64,000 nucleotides of DNA, from NCBI GenBank assembly GCA_017632935.1, contig JAGBQJ010000001.1, positions 124,001 to 188,000 on the forward strand, written 5' to 3'. Positions 44,989 to 53,876 of the stretch are shown piece by piece. Position 1 is the stretch's first letter. Each line of letters opens with the position of its first letter. The translations under genes were made by a program, and so were the position numbers. The notes under the pieces were generated by a model. It made no database searches, had not been told where the DNA came from, and worked only from the letters and a program-made list of their open reading frames with translations. This DNA comes from Bacteroidales bacterium (GTDB lineage Bacteria > Bacteroidota > Bacteroidia > Bacteroidales > F082).

Positions 44989-45969
44989 ATGGCAGAGCAG
45001 ATCCTACAGATAGAAAACGTTGACCCTAAGGAACTTCACGGACCCAACGACAAGTATTTGGAGCTAGTGAAAAGCATGTTTCCCAAGTTGAAGATTATCG
45101 CGCGCGGCGACTTTGTGAAGGTGATCGGCGATGACGATGAGATTGAGTATTTCGCTAGCCGCTATGAGACCTTGATGGTGCAACTGGAGCGTTTCGGCAA
45201 ACTCACCGCCCAAACTGTGGAAGATGTGATGATGGCCAGCACCGATAGTGAGTTGCAACAGAAGATGTCGGAAAGCGACGTGTTGGTCTTCGGTCGTAGC
45301 GGCGTGCCTATCAAGGCCATCACCGCCAACCAGAAGCGCATGGTAACCGCATCCGAACAAAAGGATTTGATTTTTGCCATCGGTCCCGCTGGTACGGGTA
45401 AGACCTACACCGCTGTAGCCTTGGCTGTCAGGGCACTGAAAGCCAAGCAAGTAAGACGCATCATCCTCACCAGACCCGCTGTCGAGGCCGATGAGCATCT
45501 CGGCTTCCTCCCTGGTGACCTTAAAGACAAACTCGATCCTTATCTGCAACCTCTTTATGACGCTCTGCGCGACATGATACCCTCTACCAAATTAGAGAGT
45601 TACATGGAAGACCATACCATCGAGATTGCGCCTTTGGCTTTCATGCGCGGCCGCACCTTGGACCATGCCTTCGTCATCCTCGACGAAGCACAAAACGCCA
45701 CGCGCAGCCAGCTGAAGATGTTTCTCACCCGCATGGGGCGCTCGGCCAAGTTCATCGTCACCGGCGACATCACCCAAATCGACCTGCCGCCTAAGACCCC
45801 CTCTGGCCTGCCACAGGCTATGGAGGTTTTAAAGGATGTGAAAGGCATTGAATTCATTTATTTGGATGACAAGGATGTCGTTAGGCATAAATTGGTGACG
45901 GATATTATTAATGCCTATAAGAAACATCACGAAGAGGAAGAAACGACAAACCAACCAACAACTGAATGA
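44989..45969 (+). CDS. phoH: PhoH-family ATPase
   Basis: A 326-residue PhoH-like P-loop protein, probably an RNA-associated ATPase or helicase. An N-terminal KH-like region (residues 1-110) precedes Walker A GPAGTGKTYTA and Walker B VILDEAQNAT; FIVTGDITQIDLP is a further signature. The C-terminus ends in acidic EEEETTNQ. The repeat at 45967-46046 follows the stop directly. Confidence 0.94.
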   Translation: MAEQILQIENVDPKELHGPNDKYLELVKSMFPKLKIIARGDFVKVIGDDDEIEYFASRYETLMVQLERFGKLTAQTVEDVMMASTDSELQQKMSESDVLVFGRSGVPIKAITANQKRMVTASEQKDLIFAIGPAGTGKTYTAVALAVRALKAKQVRRIILTRPAVEADEHLGFLPGDLKDKLDPYLQPLYDALRDMIPSTKLESYMEDHTIEIAPLAFMRGRTLDHAFVILDEAQNATRSQLKMFLTRMGRSAKFIVTGDITQIDLPPKTPSGLPQAMEVLKDVKGIEFIYLDDKDVVRHKLVTDIINAYKKHHEEEETTNQPTTE

Positions 45970-46046
45970 CTGGATTGCTTCGTTCCTCGCAATGACGCGA
46001 AGCGCGTCAACTGCCAACTGAACAACTGAACAACTAACAACTGAAT
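45967..46046. repeat. half-copy of the CATTGCGAG palindrome plus AACTGAAC units
   Basis: CTGGATTGCTTCGTTCCTCGCAATGACG is the right arm of the element at 33178-33266. It is followed by CAACTGAACAACTGAACAAC units spaced 8 bases. It lies between phoH and purC. Confidence 0.65.
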
Positions 46047-46049
46047 ATA

Positions 46050-46994
46050 ATGAACGCTTTAACCAGAACAGATTATCAATTTCCTGGCCAAACCAAGGTG
46101 TATCACGGCAAGGTCCGCGATTGTTATTTCATCAATGACGAATACATGGTGATGGTCGCCACCGACCGCATCTCGGCCTTCGACGTTATCCTGCCCAAAG
46201 GCATCCCCTATAAGGGACAGGTCCTCAACCAGATTGCCGCCATGTTCCTCGACGCCACTGCCGACATCGTCCCCAACTGGAAGCTCGCCACGCCCGACCC
46301 GATGGTCACCGTGGGACGCCTCTGTAAGCCCTTCCCCATCGAGATGATCATCCGCGGCTATCTCACCGGCAGCTCATGGCGCACATACAAGAGCGGTCAG
46401 CACACCATCTGCGGCGTGCAGATCCCTGATGGCATGAAGGAACACCAACGCTTCGCCGAGCCTATCATCACCCCGACCACCAAGGCCGAAGAAGGCCATG
46501 ATGAGGACATCTCACGCGAGGAGATTATTGCTCACGGCCTTATCAGCGAGAAGGACTACGCGCAGATTGAAGACATCACCCGCAAGCTCTTCCAACGCGG
46601 TACTGAAATCGCTGCCAAGCAGGGCTTGATCCTCGTCGACACCAAGTATGAGTTCGGCAAGATTGGCGACCAAATCGTGCTGATGGACGAAATCCACACG
46701 CCCGACTCGTCGCGTTACTTTATCGCCGACCAGTATGAGGAACGCTTTGCCAAGGGCGAGCCGCAGGTGCAACTCTCGAAAGAATTTGTGCGCGAATGGC
46801 TGATGGCCAACGGTTTCCAAGGGAAGGAAGGCCAGCAAGTGCCCGAAATGACACCCGAATACGTCAACAGCGTTTCAGAGCGTTACATCGAACTTTACGA
46901 GAAGGTGACGGGACACAAATTCGAGAAGGCTCCCGATTCGGAAGACCTTTTGAAACGCATCGAAAACAATGTGTTGAATTACTTGAAGTTATGA
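46050..46994 (+). CDS. purC: SAICAR synthetase
   Basis: A 314-residue ligase of purine synthesis that joins CAIR and aspartate using [16 protein letters not shown] binds nucleotide, [29 protein letters not shown] and [11 protein letters not shown] are the family signatures. The length matches the longer Bacteroidota/eukaryote-like form. It ends in two successive hairpins. Confidence 0.96.
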   Translation: MNALTRTDYQFPGQTKVYHGKVRDCYFINDEYMVMVATDRISAFDVILPKGIPYKGQVLNQIAAMFLDATADIVPNWKLATPDPMVTVGRLCKPFPIEMIIRGYLTGSSWRTYKSGQHTICGVQIPDGMKEHQRFAEPIITPTTKAEEGHDEDISREEIIAHGLISEKDYAQIEDITRKLFQRGTEIAAKQGLILVDTKYEFGKIGDQIVLMDEIHTPDSSRYFIADQYEERFAKGEPQVQLSKEFVREWLMANGFQGKEGQQVPEMTPEYVNSVSERYIELYEKVTGHKFEKAPDSEDLLKRIENNVLNYLKL

Positions 46995-47024
46995 AAAATA
47001 TGCAATAATAATGCATATTTTTCA
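46992..47024 (+). terminator. purC terminator
   Basis: TGAAAAATATGCA pairs perfectly with TGCATATTTTTCA around a 7-base loop; it begins within the purC stop codon. Confidence 0.75.
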
Positions 47025-47036
47025 CGAAAATTCATT

Positions 47037-47065
47037 GTAGGGCTGTCGTACCACGGCAGCCCTAC
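47037..47065. terminator. hairpin between convergent purC and the subtilase gene
   Basis: GTAGGGCTG pairs perfectly with CAGCCCTAC around an 11-base loop, 12 bases past the subtilase stop. No T run on the minus strand, so strength is uncertain. Confidence 0.55.
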
Positions 47066-47077
47066 AAACTAATACGG

Positions 47078-49171
47078 TTATTCCACCACAACCTTCCGCG
47101 TTTCGCCGCCCAATGTCACAAAATACAACCCTTGAGGCAATTCCAACTTTTCCCTGCCTTCGATTTCCTTGGTCAGAATGGTTTGCCCGAGGGCGTTAGT
47201 GACGGTCATAGTGCCTGTGCCTTCAATGATTACAAATCTTTTGGCTGGATTGGGATAGATCTTGAAGATGCTTCTATGGTTTTCGCAAAGTTGGTCGTAT
47301 GGCCTTGTGCAAAACACCGCTTCGAGACTTGTGGGAGAGGCATAATACGACCTTGTCTCTTTTTTGCGTTGCGTGAAGGTGTAAGATGTGTTCGGCGTGA
47401 GGCCTTCAAACAGAGTAGAATCTTGCCATTCACCGCCGTTGATATTGTATTCGCAACCTTCTTCAATAACGAGGGTGATGCTCGTGTCGGTGTTGCTCTC
47501 CATCAGTGGGGCTTCGGGCATTGCCTGTTCTGCCTTTCGAACCGGGCCGACAAGAGGTGAAATTACGGTTCCCACACAATTCTCGGCAGTGACTTGCACA
47601 CAAATGTTCTCGTCAATGTCATCCTCGGTCAAAGTATAAGTCTGGAAAACAGCGCCTTCAATGTTAGTTGTGTCGCGTTTCCATTGGTAAGCCAATTCGC
47701 CCAAATCGGGGATGGATGGGATTGAACCTAACTCGCATATAGCAGTCAGGGTTTGACCGAAAACAGGTTCGCCGTCAATCTTGACCTCGCCCGCCAAAAT
47801 GGGCGTGGTTACGCCGTTTAATAAGTTCTCTATCGCTCCGTAGGCGTTCAACCTTCTTCCCTCCGCTACCAAACCGTCGAGAGAAGGCAGATGGTCGGCA
47901 CCATCGAAAAGGGATTGTCTCACTGAAAGACAGAAGTTTGCGGGGTCGCTTTTGCAGGCCTGCATCATTTCCTCGGGCAGGGCGGCATACATCAGCGCAA
48001 TGGTTCCGGAGACTTGCGGAGTGGCCATCGAGGTTCCAGTGGAGTTGCCATAGTTGCTGTTAGGCGTTGTGGAATAGATGCTTGTGCCTGGTGCGCCAAG
48101 GTCGATGTTTTCGATGCCATAACCTGCGCTACCATATTTCACATCTTGCGAGGTGGTGTTGGTGATGCCTATCAGATAGTTGCCCGGGCAGGCAGACGGC
48201 ACATCGCCGACCACATCGACATTCACATTTAGGTTTGGGCCAGCACCGCAACTCAATATGCCGACATTGCCCATCTCGTCGTACATCGAGCACCAGATGG
48301 GATAATCATCGGGATTGCCGTAATCGACGCCAAAGGATGAATTGGTGGCCACGATGAAAGCGCCTTCCTCGCCGTTGGTTTCATTGTAGCGGGCACGCAT
48401 TTCCAAAGCGTATGAATAGGCCTCCACCACGATGGATTCGTTGCTCGAACTTCCGCAAATGGACATGACCTTCACGTTCCAATTCACGCCGCAAACGCCT
48501 TTTCCGTTGTCGCCAACCGCTCCGATAATGCCTGAAACATGTGTGCCGTGATGGTTGGCGCCGACATATCCATTGTGATTGTAGGCATTCCAACCACGAT
48601 AGTCATCCACATAACCGTTGCCGTCGTCATCGATGCCATTGTTAGGGATTTCGCGGGTGTTTATCCAGCAATTCAGGTCTTCGTGGGTCCAATCGGCACC
48701 GCCGTCGATGACGGCCACCACGATGGTGTCGCCTGTCGCCGTGATACCGCCAGTGGTGAATTCATCCCAAGCCTGCGGCAGGCTCATAATGGCCGGTGCC
48801 CATTGTTGGCCGAAATAGGGGTCGTCGGGAATCGCCTCGCGCAGCGTGATGTTCGTATGGTTGTTTTGGATGACACGGACATTGGGATTTTTCCAAAGCC
48901 GCTCCATCTTCACTTCTCGTGATTCAGCCTTGCCGATGATTTCGAAAAGCCAGATATTCAGTCTTTTGGACAACATTCTTTTGGGCGAAATCCCCACATT
49001 CGAGTTGACGGCAAAAGCTGCAGCATCCACGCCTTGCTCCAACCAAATGATGAATTCGTTTTCTATGAAAGTCTCGTTTTCGGTCTTGGTGATTTGCTCT
49101 TTCCCGAAAGAAAACAAAGGCAGCAACGCCATCGCCAAAACGATTGTTGATTTGATGATTGATGGTTTCAT
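47078..49171 (-). CDS. secreted subtilisin-like S8 protease with T9SS sorting domain
   Basis: A 697-residue serine protease, started at MKPSIIKSTIVLAMALLPLF (49171), which gives a signal peptide; longer frames run through the promoter. The catalytic triad is D156 in AVIDGGAD, H211 in HHGTHVSGI and S381 in GTSMATPQVSG. A prodomain fills residues 24-115. After the protease come Ig/Fn3-like segments and a type A C-terminal sorting domain (KIYPNPAKRF...LPQGLYFVTL...RKVVVE), so it is exported by the type IX system. Promoter box at 49202-49209. Confidence 0.94.
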   Translation of the reverse strand: MKPSIIKSTIVLAMALLPLFSFGKEQITKTENETFIENEFIIWLEQGVDAAAFAVNSNVGISPKRMLSKRLNIWLFEIIGKAESREVKMERLWKNPNVRVIQNNHTNITLREAIPDDPYFGQQWAPAIMSLPQAWDEFTTGGITATGDTIVVAVIDGGADWTHEDLNCWINTREIPNNGIDDDGNGYVDDYRGWNAYNHNGYVGANHHGTHVSGIIGAVGDNGKGVCGVNWNVKVMSICGSSSNESIVVEAYSYALEMRARYNETNGEEGAFIVATNSSFGVDYGNPDDYPIWCSMYDEMGNVGILSCGAGPNLNVNVDVVGDVPSACPGNYLIGITNTTSQDVKYGSAGYGIENIDLGAPGTSIYSTTPNSNYGNSTGTSMATPQVSGTIALMYAALPEEMMQACKSDPANFCLSVRQSLFDGADHLPSLDGLVAEGRRLNAYGAIENLLNGVTTPILAGEVKIDGEPVFGQTLTAICELGSIPSIPDLGELAYQWKRDTTNIEGAVFQTYTLTEDDIDENICVQVTAENCVGTVISPLVGPVRKAEQAMPEAPLMESNTDTSITLVIEEGCEYNINGGEWQDSTLFEGLTPNTSYTFTQRKKETRSYYASPTSLEAVFCTRPYDQLCENHRSIFKIYPNPAKRFVIIEGTGTMTVTNALGQTILTKEIEGREKLELPQGLYFVTLGGETRKVVVE

Positions 49172-49201
49172 TTGTTTATGTTTATTTGTTAGTTTGTTGG
49201 A

Positions 49202-49209
49202 CAAAATTA
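49202..49209 (-). promoter_or_regulatory. -7 box (TAATTTTG) for the subtilase gene
   Basis: TAATTTTG on the minus strand, 31 bases before the start codon. Confidence 0.6.
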
Positions 49210-49386
49210 GCGAAAAAACGGAATAACAGACTTTTGTCATCAATTCTTTCCTCATTTTCTTTATGACAGTCTTTATCCTGTCGCCCGCAGTTTTAGTTGT
49301 TAATTGATTAGGCCCCAAAGATACTATCTCCATTCATTTCGAGGCACTTTTCCAAGTAACCTATTCCGTTACAGTAACCTCATTGG

Positions 49387-49596
49387 TTACACTTTTCCTT
49401 GAAACTCTTCGGAAAGGTCGCGGAAGAAGTCATAATTCAATGCCTTGGAAATACGCTCAAGCAGGGCAATATCCATATTCTCCTTTCGGAAAATCCTATG
49501 GATATGCGGACGGGCACAACAAATGTCTTTCGCCAACTGCGTGGCGGTAACCCCTTGCTGCCGCATAACTTCCTTGATATGTTGCCCGATGTGCAT
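49387..49596 (-). CDS. small XRE-family HTH regulator
   Basis: A 69-residue DNA-binding protein from MHIGQHIKEVMRQQGV. A helix-turn-helix is clear in TATQLAKDICCARPHIHRIF, followed by ALLERISKALNYDFF as in Cro/C1-type regulators. An earlier in-frame start would add 24 residues of unusual composition. No toxin-like gene is visible immediately upstream, so I do not call it an antitoxin. What it controls is unknown. About 240 bases upstream of it (49597-49840) are AT-rich and carry no gene I can support. Confidence 0.8.
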   Translation of the reverse strand: MHIGQHIKEVMRQQGVTATQLAKDICCARPHIHRIFRKENMDIALLERISKALNYDFFRDLSEEFQGKV

Positions 49597-49840
49597 AAAA
49601 AAGCGTGGAATTTGTTCAACTTGCCGAGCATCGGGTTTCCACGCCCATCCACCAACAAGCCATTCCACGCCAATACAGGCGTTTCATGACGACTTCTTGG
49701 TGAATTCTCTTTCGAGAAATGTGGAAATTGATGCTCAAGAATTCGTTTTTGAAATGCTATTCTAAATGATTATGTGTCTGTTTTATTATTTTTTGTTGTT
49801 ATGATATGTTTGGTATATTGTTAATTTACAATTTCTACGC

Positions 49841-50053
49841 TTAGATCTCCTCTTCCAAATATGAATACACATACCCGGGACTTTGGAAATACAATCCAGT
49901 CTCAGGGTCAGATATCTTTTTGAAAATTTCAGAATTATAATACCATCTAAACGCCTCTTCCATACCCATGGTCTTTTTCTCCATCAACATGGCTATCAAG
50001 TCTTTCGAAAGAGCCTCTTTCAAATACTGGAATTCTGCTGGGGTTACATTCAT
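49841..50053 (-). CDS. small third protein of the DUF3791-DUF3990 module
   Basis: A 70-residue protein starting MNVTPAEFQYLKEALSKDLI; its ATG overlaps the DUF3990 stop by 4 bases (ATGA). The block GMEEAFRWYYNSEIFKKISD and LYFQSPGYVYSYLEEE is typical of small Bacteroidota proteins that accompany DUF3990, and resembles residues 25-65 of the fusion protein at 13402-13830. No signal peptide or HTH is seen. It completes a three-gene overlapping unit; its role, perhaps in neutralising or assembling the DUF3990 protein, is inference. Confidence 0.75.
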   Translation of the reverse strand: MNVTPAEFQYLKEALSKDLIAMLMEKKTMGMEEAFRWYYNSEIFKKISDPETGLYFQSPGYVYSYLEEEI

Positions 50054-50517
50054 AGTCTTCTCAATTTTGAAATGGCCAATGGTGTGCAAAAAGCATATTG
50101 GAAGGTGATCCCTTTGTAATAATGAAGGTTTTTGAGGAACTCCGCCAAAGAAATCTTTCTTTCCCTCAAATCACGAATCTGAACGCCAACTGTATCATTG
50201 GCAATCGGCCCGTAAACCAAGTCATAATCGTGATGAAAGTCCTGTCTCTCATCACGATTATTATATACGAACTCAGCCCACTCCTCGGTATACTCCTCAA
50301 AACGCTTGACTATCAAATCACCTAAAGATGATTCGTCAAACTCAAAAACGGTTATCTCGGCCGAACCTCCACCTGTCAACACTTTAAACTTCGCCATTTC
50401 AAGGGCTTGTTCTTCCTCTTCCGAAAGATAAAATGCCTTTCCAAAATCCTTATACGGTCGAGATTTTTCTAGGTCAATCTCCTCAATTGCCATATTTGAA
50501 CCGTGATACAACAACAT
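50050..50517 (-). CDS. DUF3990 protein, predicted ADP-ribosyltransferase-like (second module)
   Basis: A 155-residue protein started at MLLYHGSNMAIEEIDLEKSR; a strong GGAGGG lies about 9 bases upstream and the ATG overlaps the DUF3791 stop (TGATG). It shares with the copy at 12917-13405 the LYHGS start, the KDFGKAFYLS block, HHDYDLVYGPIANDTV and the LSLAEF/YKGITFQ region, but overall similarity is modest, so the two modules are old relatives rather than a recent duplication. ART-type motifs suggest NAD-dependent modification of a cell target. Confidence 0.85.
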   Translation of the reverse strand: MLLYHGSNMAIEEIDLEKSRPYKDFGKAFYLSEEEEQALEMAKFKVLTGGGSAEITVFEFDESSLGDLIVKRFEEYTEEWAEFVYNNRDERQDFHHDYDLVYGPIANDTVGVQIRDLRERKISLAEFLKNLHYYKGITFQYAFCTPLAISKLRRL

Positions 50518-50738
50518 CACAAAGTCCCTCCGTTTCTTCTGCAATATGAGGCCATGCCATCAACACTATCGGCAAACGAAAGCGTGTGCATGATCCCATA
50601 GCATTGCTCAATCAGTTTCATCCCATTGTAACGGTCGATATATCTGAAAGAGTCCGCTTCCGAAAGGCCAAAACGCTTAGCAAACTCGTTCACCAGGGCA
50701 ATCGTGTACTCGATAATATCTAGTGTTCGCTTAGACAT
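50517..50738 (-). CDS. DUF3791 protein
   Basis: A 73-residue helical protein with IIEYTIALVNEFAKRFGLSE and CYGIMHTLSFADSV, the DUF3791 signature. It is the first gene of the three-gene overlapping unit, 20 bases after a -7 box. First position and small size fit an antitoxin-like or chaperone role for the DUF3990 protein made next; this is inference from gene order, not from motif. Confidence 0.85.
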   Translation of the reverse strand: MSKRTLDIIEYTIALVNEFAKRFGLSEADSFRYIDRYNGMKLIEQCYGIMHTLSFADSVDGMASYCRRNGGTL

Positions 50739-50757
50739 TACAATATATTTTCATCCG

Positions 50758-50765
50758 CAAAAGTA
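50758..50765 (-). promoter_or_regulatory. -7 box (TACTTTTG) for the DUF3791-DUF3990 unit
   Basis: TACTTTTG on the minus strand, 20 bases before the DUF3791 start, showing the module has its own promoter. Confidence 0.6.
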
Positions 50766-50804
50766 ACAAAAATCCTGAAAACAAGTCGTTTTCAATCCAA
50801 TTTT

Positions 50805-51680
50805 TCAAGAAAGCGGCACCTCCATCCACTTCCCTTCCTTGAAGTTCACCACACTGCGATACCCTGCTTTCTTCAAAGCTTCTTCGGCGGCAACAAACTC
50901 CAAAGTGATTTCGCTAAAGTGGTGGGCATCGGCAGAGATGATGGCTGGGATGTGCATCTTGCAGGCCTCTTCCATTAGCCAGGGCGAGGGATAAAAGCCG
51001 TTGTAGCGTTTCTTGTAGATGCCGCGTGTGTTGATTTCCATCACGAGACCTTTCTCTCGGATGAGGTCTAGAGTCTCCATGGCCAGTTTGCGATACCATG
51101 GCTCGTCTTCATGGAAATATCGGTCGCGGTTGTGCATCTTGATTTTGTCGAAGTGGGCGATGATGTCGAACTGCTCGTTTTCAATCATTTCGTTCGATTG
51201 GTCAAAGAAACGGCGCACCGCACGACGAATGTCGCCATCAAAGAACTTCTGCAGACCATCGTCATAGACTTCCCATTTCGGGCCGTCGATGAACCAGATT
51301 TGATCGGCTAAGGAAGACGGCCCTTCGACATGCTCAGGGACCTTATCCACTACAAGGTGAACTCCACCAATCAGATAATCAAGGTGATACTTCTCTTTGG
51401 TTACGGCAAAAGGCTCAGAGACACCTGTGAGGTAGTCTGCCTCCAAGGCACAATAGATGTCAATTTGGTCTTTGTATTCCTCTTTCAGTTGTGCGATTTC
51501 GGCCACATAACTTGGCATATCCTCGGACTTCACCGAGAAGGTGTTGTCAAAAGGCAAAGGACTGTGTTCTGAAAAACCGAGCGTCGTCAAGCCTTGGCGG
51601 ATGGCCTCTTCCACAATTTCGCGGGGCTGGGATTTGCCGTCGCTGTAAATACTATGAGTATGTAAGTTGAAATTCTGCAT
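50805..51680 (-). CDS. hisK: histidinol-phosphatase, PHP family
   Basis: A 291-residue metal-dependent phosphoesterase started at MQNFNLHTHSIYSDG; an earlier in-frame start overlaps the U32 gene. HTHSIYSD, GFSEHSPLP, the histidines of IGGVHLV and IIAHFDKIKMHNRD, and the C-terminal ISADAH form the trinuclear PHP site. HisJ/HisK members hydrolyse histidinol phosphate in histidine synthesis; no other his gene is nearby, so another phosphate ester is possible. Confidence 0.88.
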   Translation of the reverse strand: MQNFNLHTHSIYSDGKSQPREIVEEAIRQGLTTLGFSEHSPLPFDNTFSVKSEDMPSYVAEIAQLKEEYKDQIDIYCALEADYLTGVSEPFAVTKEKYHLDYLIGGVHLVVDKVPEHVEGPSSLADQIWFIDGPKWEVYDDGLQKFFDGDIRRAVRRFFDQSNEMIENEQFDIIAHFDKIKMHNRDRYFHEDEPWYRKLAMETLDLIREKGLVMEINTRGIYKKRYNGFYPSPWLMEEACKMHIPAIISADAHHFSEITLEFVAAEEALKKAGYRSVVNFKEGKWMEVPLS

Positions 51681-51687
51681 ATAACTA

Positions 51688-52938
51688 TCAACTGACAACT
51701 GAACAACTGTCAACTACTTTATAAACTTTGTCGCCTCTCCTCACCAACGACTTCACGGGAATGGAGCAAAACTCGCCCTTCACCGTCTTCTCCACATTGC
51801 CCAAGTCCACACGGATTTCAGTCAACGTGTCCTCGTAGACGCCCGTGGTCGGACCGATGATCATAATGTCGTCACCGAGGCTGAGTTCGTGGGTGTCCAT
51901 ACGTATTTCGGCTACGCCCAATTTGCTGTAGTAGTTGGTGATGAGGCCAATGTACTCCTTGCTTTGCGTGGCGTGCGAACCGTATTGTTTCGACCACTCA
52001 AAGGTCCTGCGACCCAGATAATAGCCATCCCAGAAACCACGGTTATACACACTCTTCAATCGTTCCATCCAAGCATCAATCTTCTCCTGGGTGAAGGTGC
52101 CTTCCTGAATGGCTTTCACCGCCTCGCTGTATACCGCCACCGTCAATTTGGTGTATTCCGGCGAGCGGCCACGGCCTTCGATCTTCAAGACTTCCACGCC
52201 AGCATCCAAGACCTTGTCCAAGAATGGCAAGGTGCAAAGGTCTTTAGGCGACATGATGTATTCATTGTCCAAAGCCAACTCATAGCCTTCCTCTCGTTCG
52301 CGCACGTCGTATCCGCGACGGCATAATTGCATGCAAGCCCCACGGTTGGATGACGAGTTGTAAATGTCCTGACTCAAATTGCACTTGCCTGAGATGGCCA
52401 TGCACAAGGCACCGTGGCAGAACACCTCGATGCGCACCAAATTGCCATGAGGTCCGCGAATCTGCTGACGTTCAATCTCTTCTGTGATATGCTTCACCTG
52501 GTTGATGTTGAGTTCGCGGGCGGTTACCATCACATCGGCGAACTGGGAATAATACTTCACCGCTTCGAGGTTGGTGATGTTGCATTGGGTCGACATGTGT
52601 ACCTCAACACCGATTTGGCGGGCATATTGGATGACGCTCTGGTCGGAGGCAATAATGGCCGAAATGCCGTTGGCCTTGATGGCATCCAACAACTGGTGCA
52701 TCTCCTCCATCTCCTCATCATAGATGACCGTGTTCACGGTGACATAACTCTTCACGTTATGTTCATTACAGGTCTCGGCCAGTTGGCGCAAGTCGTCCAA
52801 GGTAAAATTCTTCGCCGAGCGTGAGCGCATGTTGAGTTTGCCGATGCCGAAATAGACGCTGCCGGCGCCGGCTTGTATGGCGGCTGACAGGGCTTCGTAG
52901 GAGCCCACGGGAGCCATGATTTCGATGTTTGGTTTCAT
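51688..52938 (-). CDS. peptidase U32 family protein
   Basis: A 416-residue protein with the U32 signature EVFCHGALCMAISGKCNLS near residues 172-190 and RGACMQLCRRGYDV after it. U32 proteins of the YhbU/RlhA/TrhP type act in hydroxylation of tRNA or rRNA bases rather than as true proteases; this sequence belongs to the large group without a settled role. It precedes the PHP phosphatase by 7 bases. Confidence 0.92.
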   Translation of the reverse strand: MKPNIEIMAPVGSYEALSAAIQAGAGSVYFGIGKLNMRSRSAKNFTLDDLRQLAETCNEHNVKSYVTVNTVIYDEEMEEMHQLLDAIKANGISAIIASDQSVIQYARQIGVEVHMSTQCNITNLEAVKYYSQFADVMVTARELNINQVKHITEEIERQQIRGPHGNLVRIEVFCHGALCMAISGKCNLSQDIYNSSSNRGACMQLCRRGYDVREREEGYELALDNEYIMSPKDLCTLPFLDKVLDAGVEVLKIEGRGRSPEYTKLTVAVYSEAVKAIQEGTFTQEKIDAWMERLKSVYNRGFWDGYYLGRRTFEWSKQYGSHATQSKEYIGLITNYYSKLGVAEIRMDTHELSLGDDIMIIGPTTGVYEDTLTEIRVDLGNVEKTVKGEFCSIPVKSLVRRGDKVYKVVDSCSVVS

Positions 52939-52956
52939 CTTTCTTTATTCATTTTA

Positions 52957-53028
52957 GACGCGGGACTTCGGGACACGAGACACGGGACAATCCAATGTCT
53001 CGCGTCTGATTGTCTCGTGTCACGCGTC
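52957..53028. repeat. heptad-repeat hairpin (GGGACAC/GTCTCGTG type)
   Basis: GACGCGGGACTTCGGGACAC, GAGACAC and GGGACAA units pair imperfectly with TGTCTCG, CGTCTGA, TTGTCTCGTG and TCACGCGTC units. The period is about 7 bases. The heptamer is unlike the other hairpins, but the layout is the same. Confidence 0.7.
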
Positions 53029-53060
53029 AAAAAAGCCAGCCTGAAACTCAAGCTGGCTTT
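53029..53060 (-). terminator. terminator after tRNA-Pro
   Basis: On the minus strand AAAGCCAGC pairs with GCTGGCTTT around an 11-base loop and is followed by TTT. It lies 8 bases past the tRNA 3' end. Confidence 0.8.
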
Positions 53061-53067
53061 GACAAAG

Positions 53068-53141
53068 TCGGGATGACAAGATTCGAACTTGCGGCCTCTT
53101 CGTCCCGAACGAAGCGCGCTACCGGGCTGCGCTACATCCCG
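53068..53141 (-). tRNA. tRNA-Pro (anticodon CGG)
   Basis: A 74-base tRNA without encoded CCA. Acceptor CGGGATG pairs with CATCCCG, the D arm is GCGC-AGCCCGGTA-GCGC, the anticodon arm CTTCG-TTCGGGA-CGAAG gives anticodon CGG, and the T arm is GCAAG-TTCGAAT-CTTGT. A -7 box lies at 53157-53164. Confidence 0.96.
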
Positions 53142-53156
53142 AACCGTTTTGCGCTG

Positions 53157-53164
53157 CAAAAGTA
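53157..53164 (-). promoter_or_regulatory. -7 box (TACTTTTG) for tRNA-Pro
   Basis: TACTTTTG on the minus strand, 16 bases before the mature tRNA 5' end. Confidence 0.6.
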
Positions 53165-53215
53165 CACATTATTTTGATATGGTGTGCATTTTGTGGGTCA
53201 GTTTTTTCAACACCT

Positions 53216-53788
53216 TCAAAACGCTATGACCTTCAAACCCTCTAGAAGAATCTTCAATCCTATGAGAATCAATATAATACCACCAATAATCCCTGCCGAC
53301 TTCTCAAACTTGGAGCCAAACACATTGCCAATCTTCACGCCCAAAACGGAGAATACAAAGGTGGTCAATCCGATGATGAGTACCGACGACCATAGTTTGA
53401 CCTGGATACAAGCGAAAGATACACCCACCGCCAAGGCATCAATGCTGGTAGCAATGGCCAAAAGAAACATGGTCTTGATGTCGAGGGAAGCATTGTTGGA
53501 GCCTTCCTCCTTCTTACCCCAAATCGCCTCGCGAATCATGTTGGCACCGATGAGAAAGAGCAACCCGAAAGCAATCCAATGGGTGTAGGCCTCAATCAAC
53601 CCTTGGAACTGGGCGCCCAAGAAATAGCCAACGGTCGGCATCAACGCTTGGAAAAAGCCAAACCAAAGACCGCAAACCAAAGCCATGCGCCATGAAAACT
53701 TCTTGGTGGTCAAGCCTTTGCAAATGGAGACCGAGAAGGCATCCATGGAGAGACTCACGGCAATCAATAGCAATTCGAGGAAGGTCAT
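53216..53788 (-). CDS. mntP: manganese efflux pump MntP
   Basis: A 190-residue six-helix membrane protein started at [20 protein letters not shown], the exact MntP beginning; longer frames lie over the promoter. [12 protein letters not shown] and [14 protein letters not shown] are the two repeated halves with the conserved aspartates. It exports Mn(II). No Mn riboswitch is visible in the short leader after the -7 box at 53807-53814. Confidence 0.94.
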   Translation of the reverse strand: MTFLELLLIAVSLSMDAFSVSICKGLTTKKFSWRMALVCGLWFGFFQALMPTVGYFLGAQFQGLIEAYTHWIAFGLLFLIGANMIREAIWGKKEEGSNNASLDIKTMFLLAIATSIDALAVGVSFACIQVKLWSSVLIIGLTTFVFSVLGVKIGNVFGSKFEKSAGIIGGIILILIGLKILLEGLKVIAF

Positions 53789-53806
53789 TTCGAATGTTTT
53801 GAGCGG

Positions 53807-53814
53807 CAAAAATA
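53807..53814 (-). promoter_or_regulatory. -7 box (TATTTTTG) for mntP
   Basis: TATTTTTG on the minus strand, 19 bases before the mntP start. Confidence 0.65.
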
Positions 53815-53845
53815 GATTATTTTTGGCTGTAATTGATAAAAACCA

Positions 53846-53853
53846 TACTTTTG
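53846..53853 (+). promoter_or_regulatory. -7 box (TACTTTTG) for the BamA-like gene
   Basis: TACTTTTG 24 bases before the ATG at 53877. Confidence 0.65.
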
Positions 53854-53876
53854 CAACCATTAAAACCTATTCGAAT

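Noticed and set aside
49387..49840. HigB-HigA toxin-antitoxin pair
   Set aside because: The HTH protein resembles HigA-type regulators, but the upstream bases contain no frame with a toxin-like pattern.
53216..53876. Manganese (yybP-ykoY) riboswitch before mntP
   Set aside because: Only about 19 bases separate the -7 box from the start codon, too short for the riboswitch.
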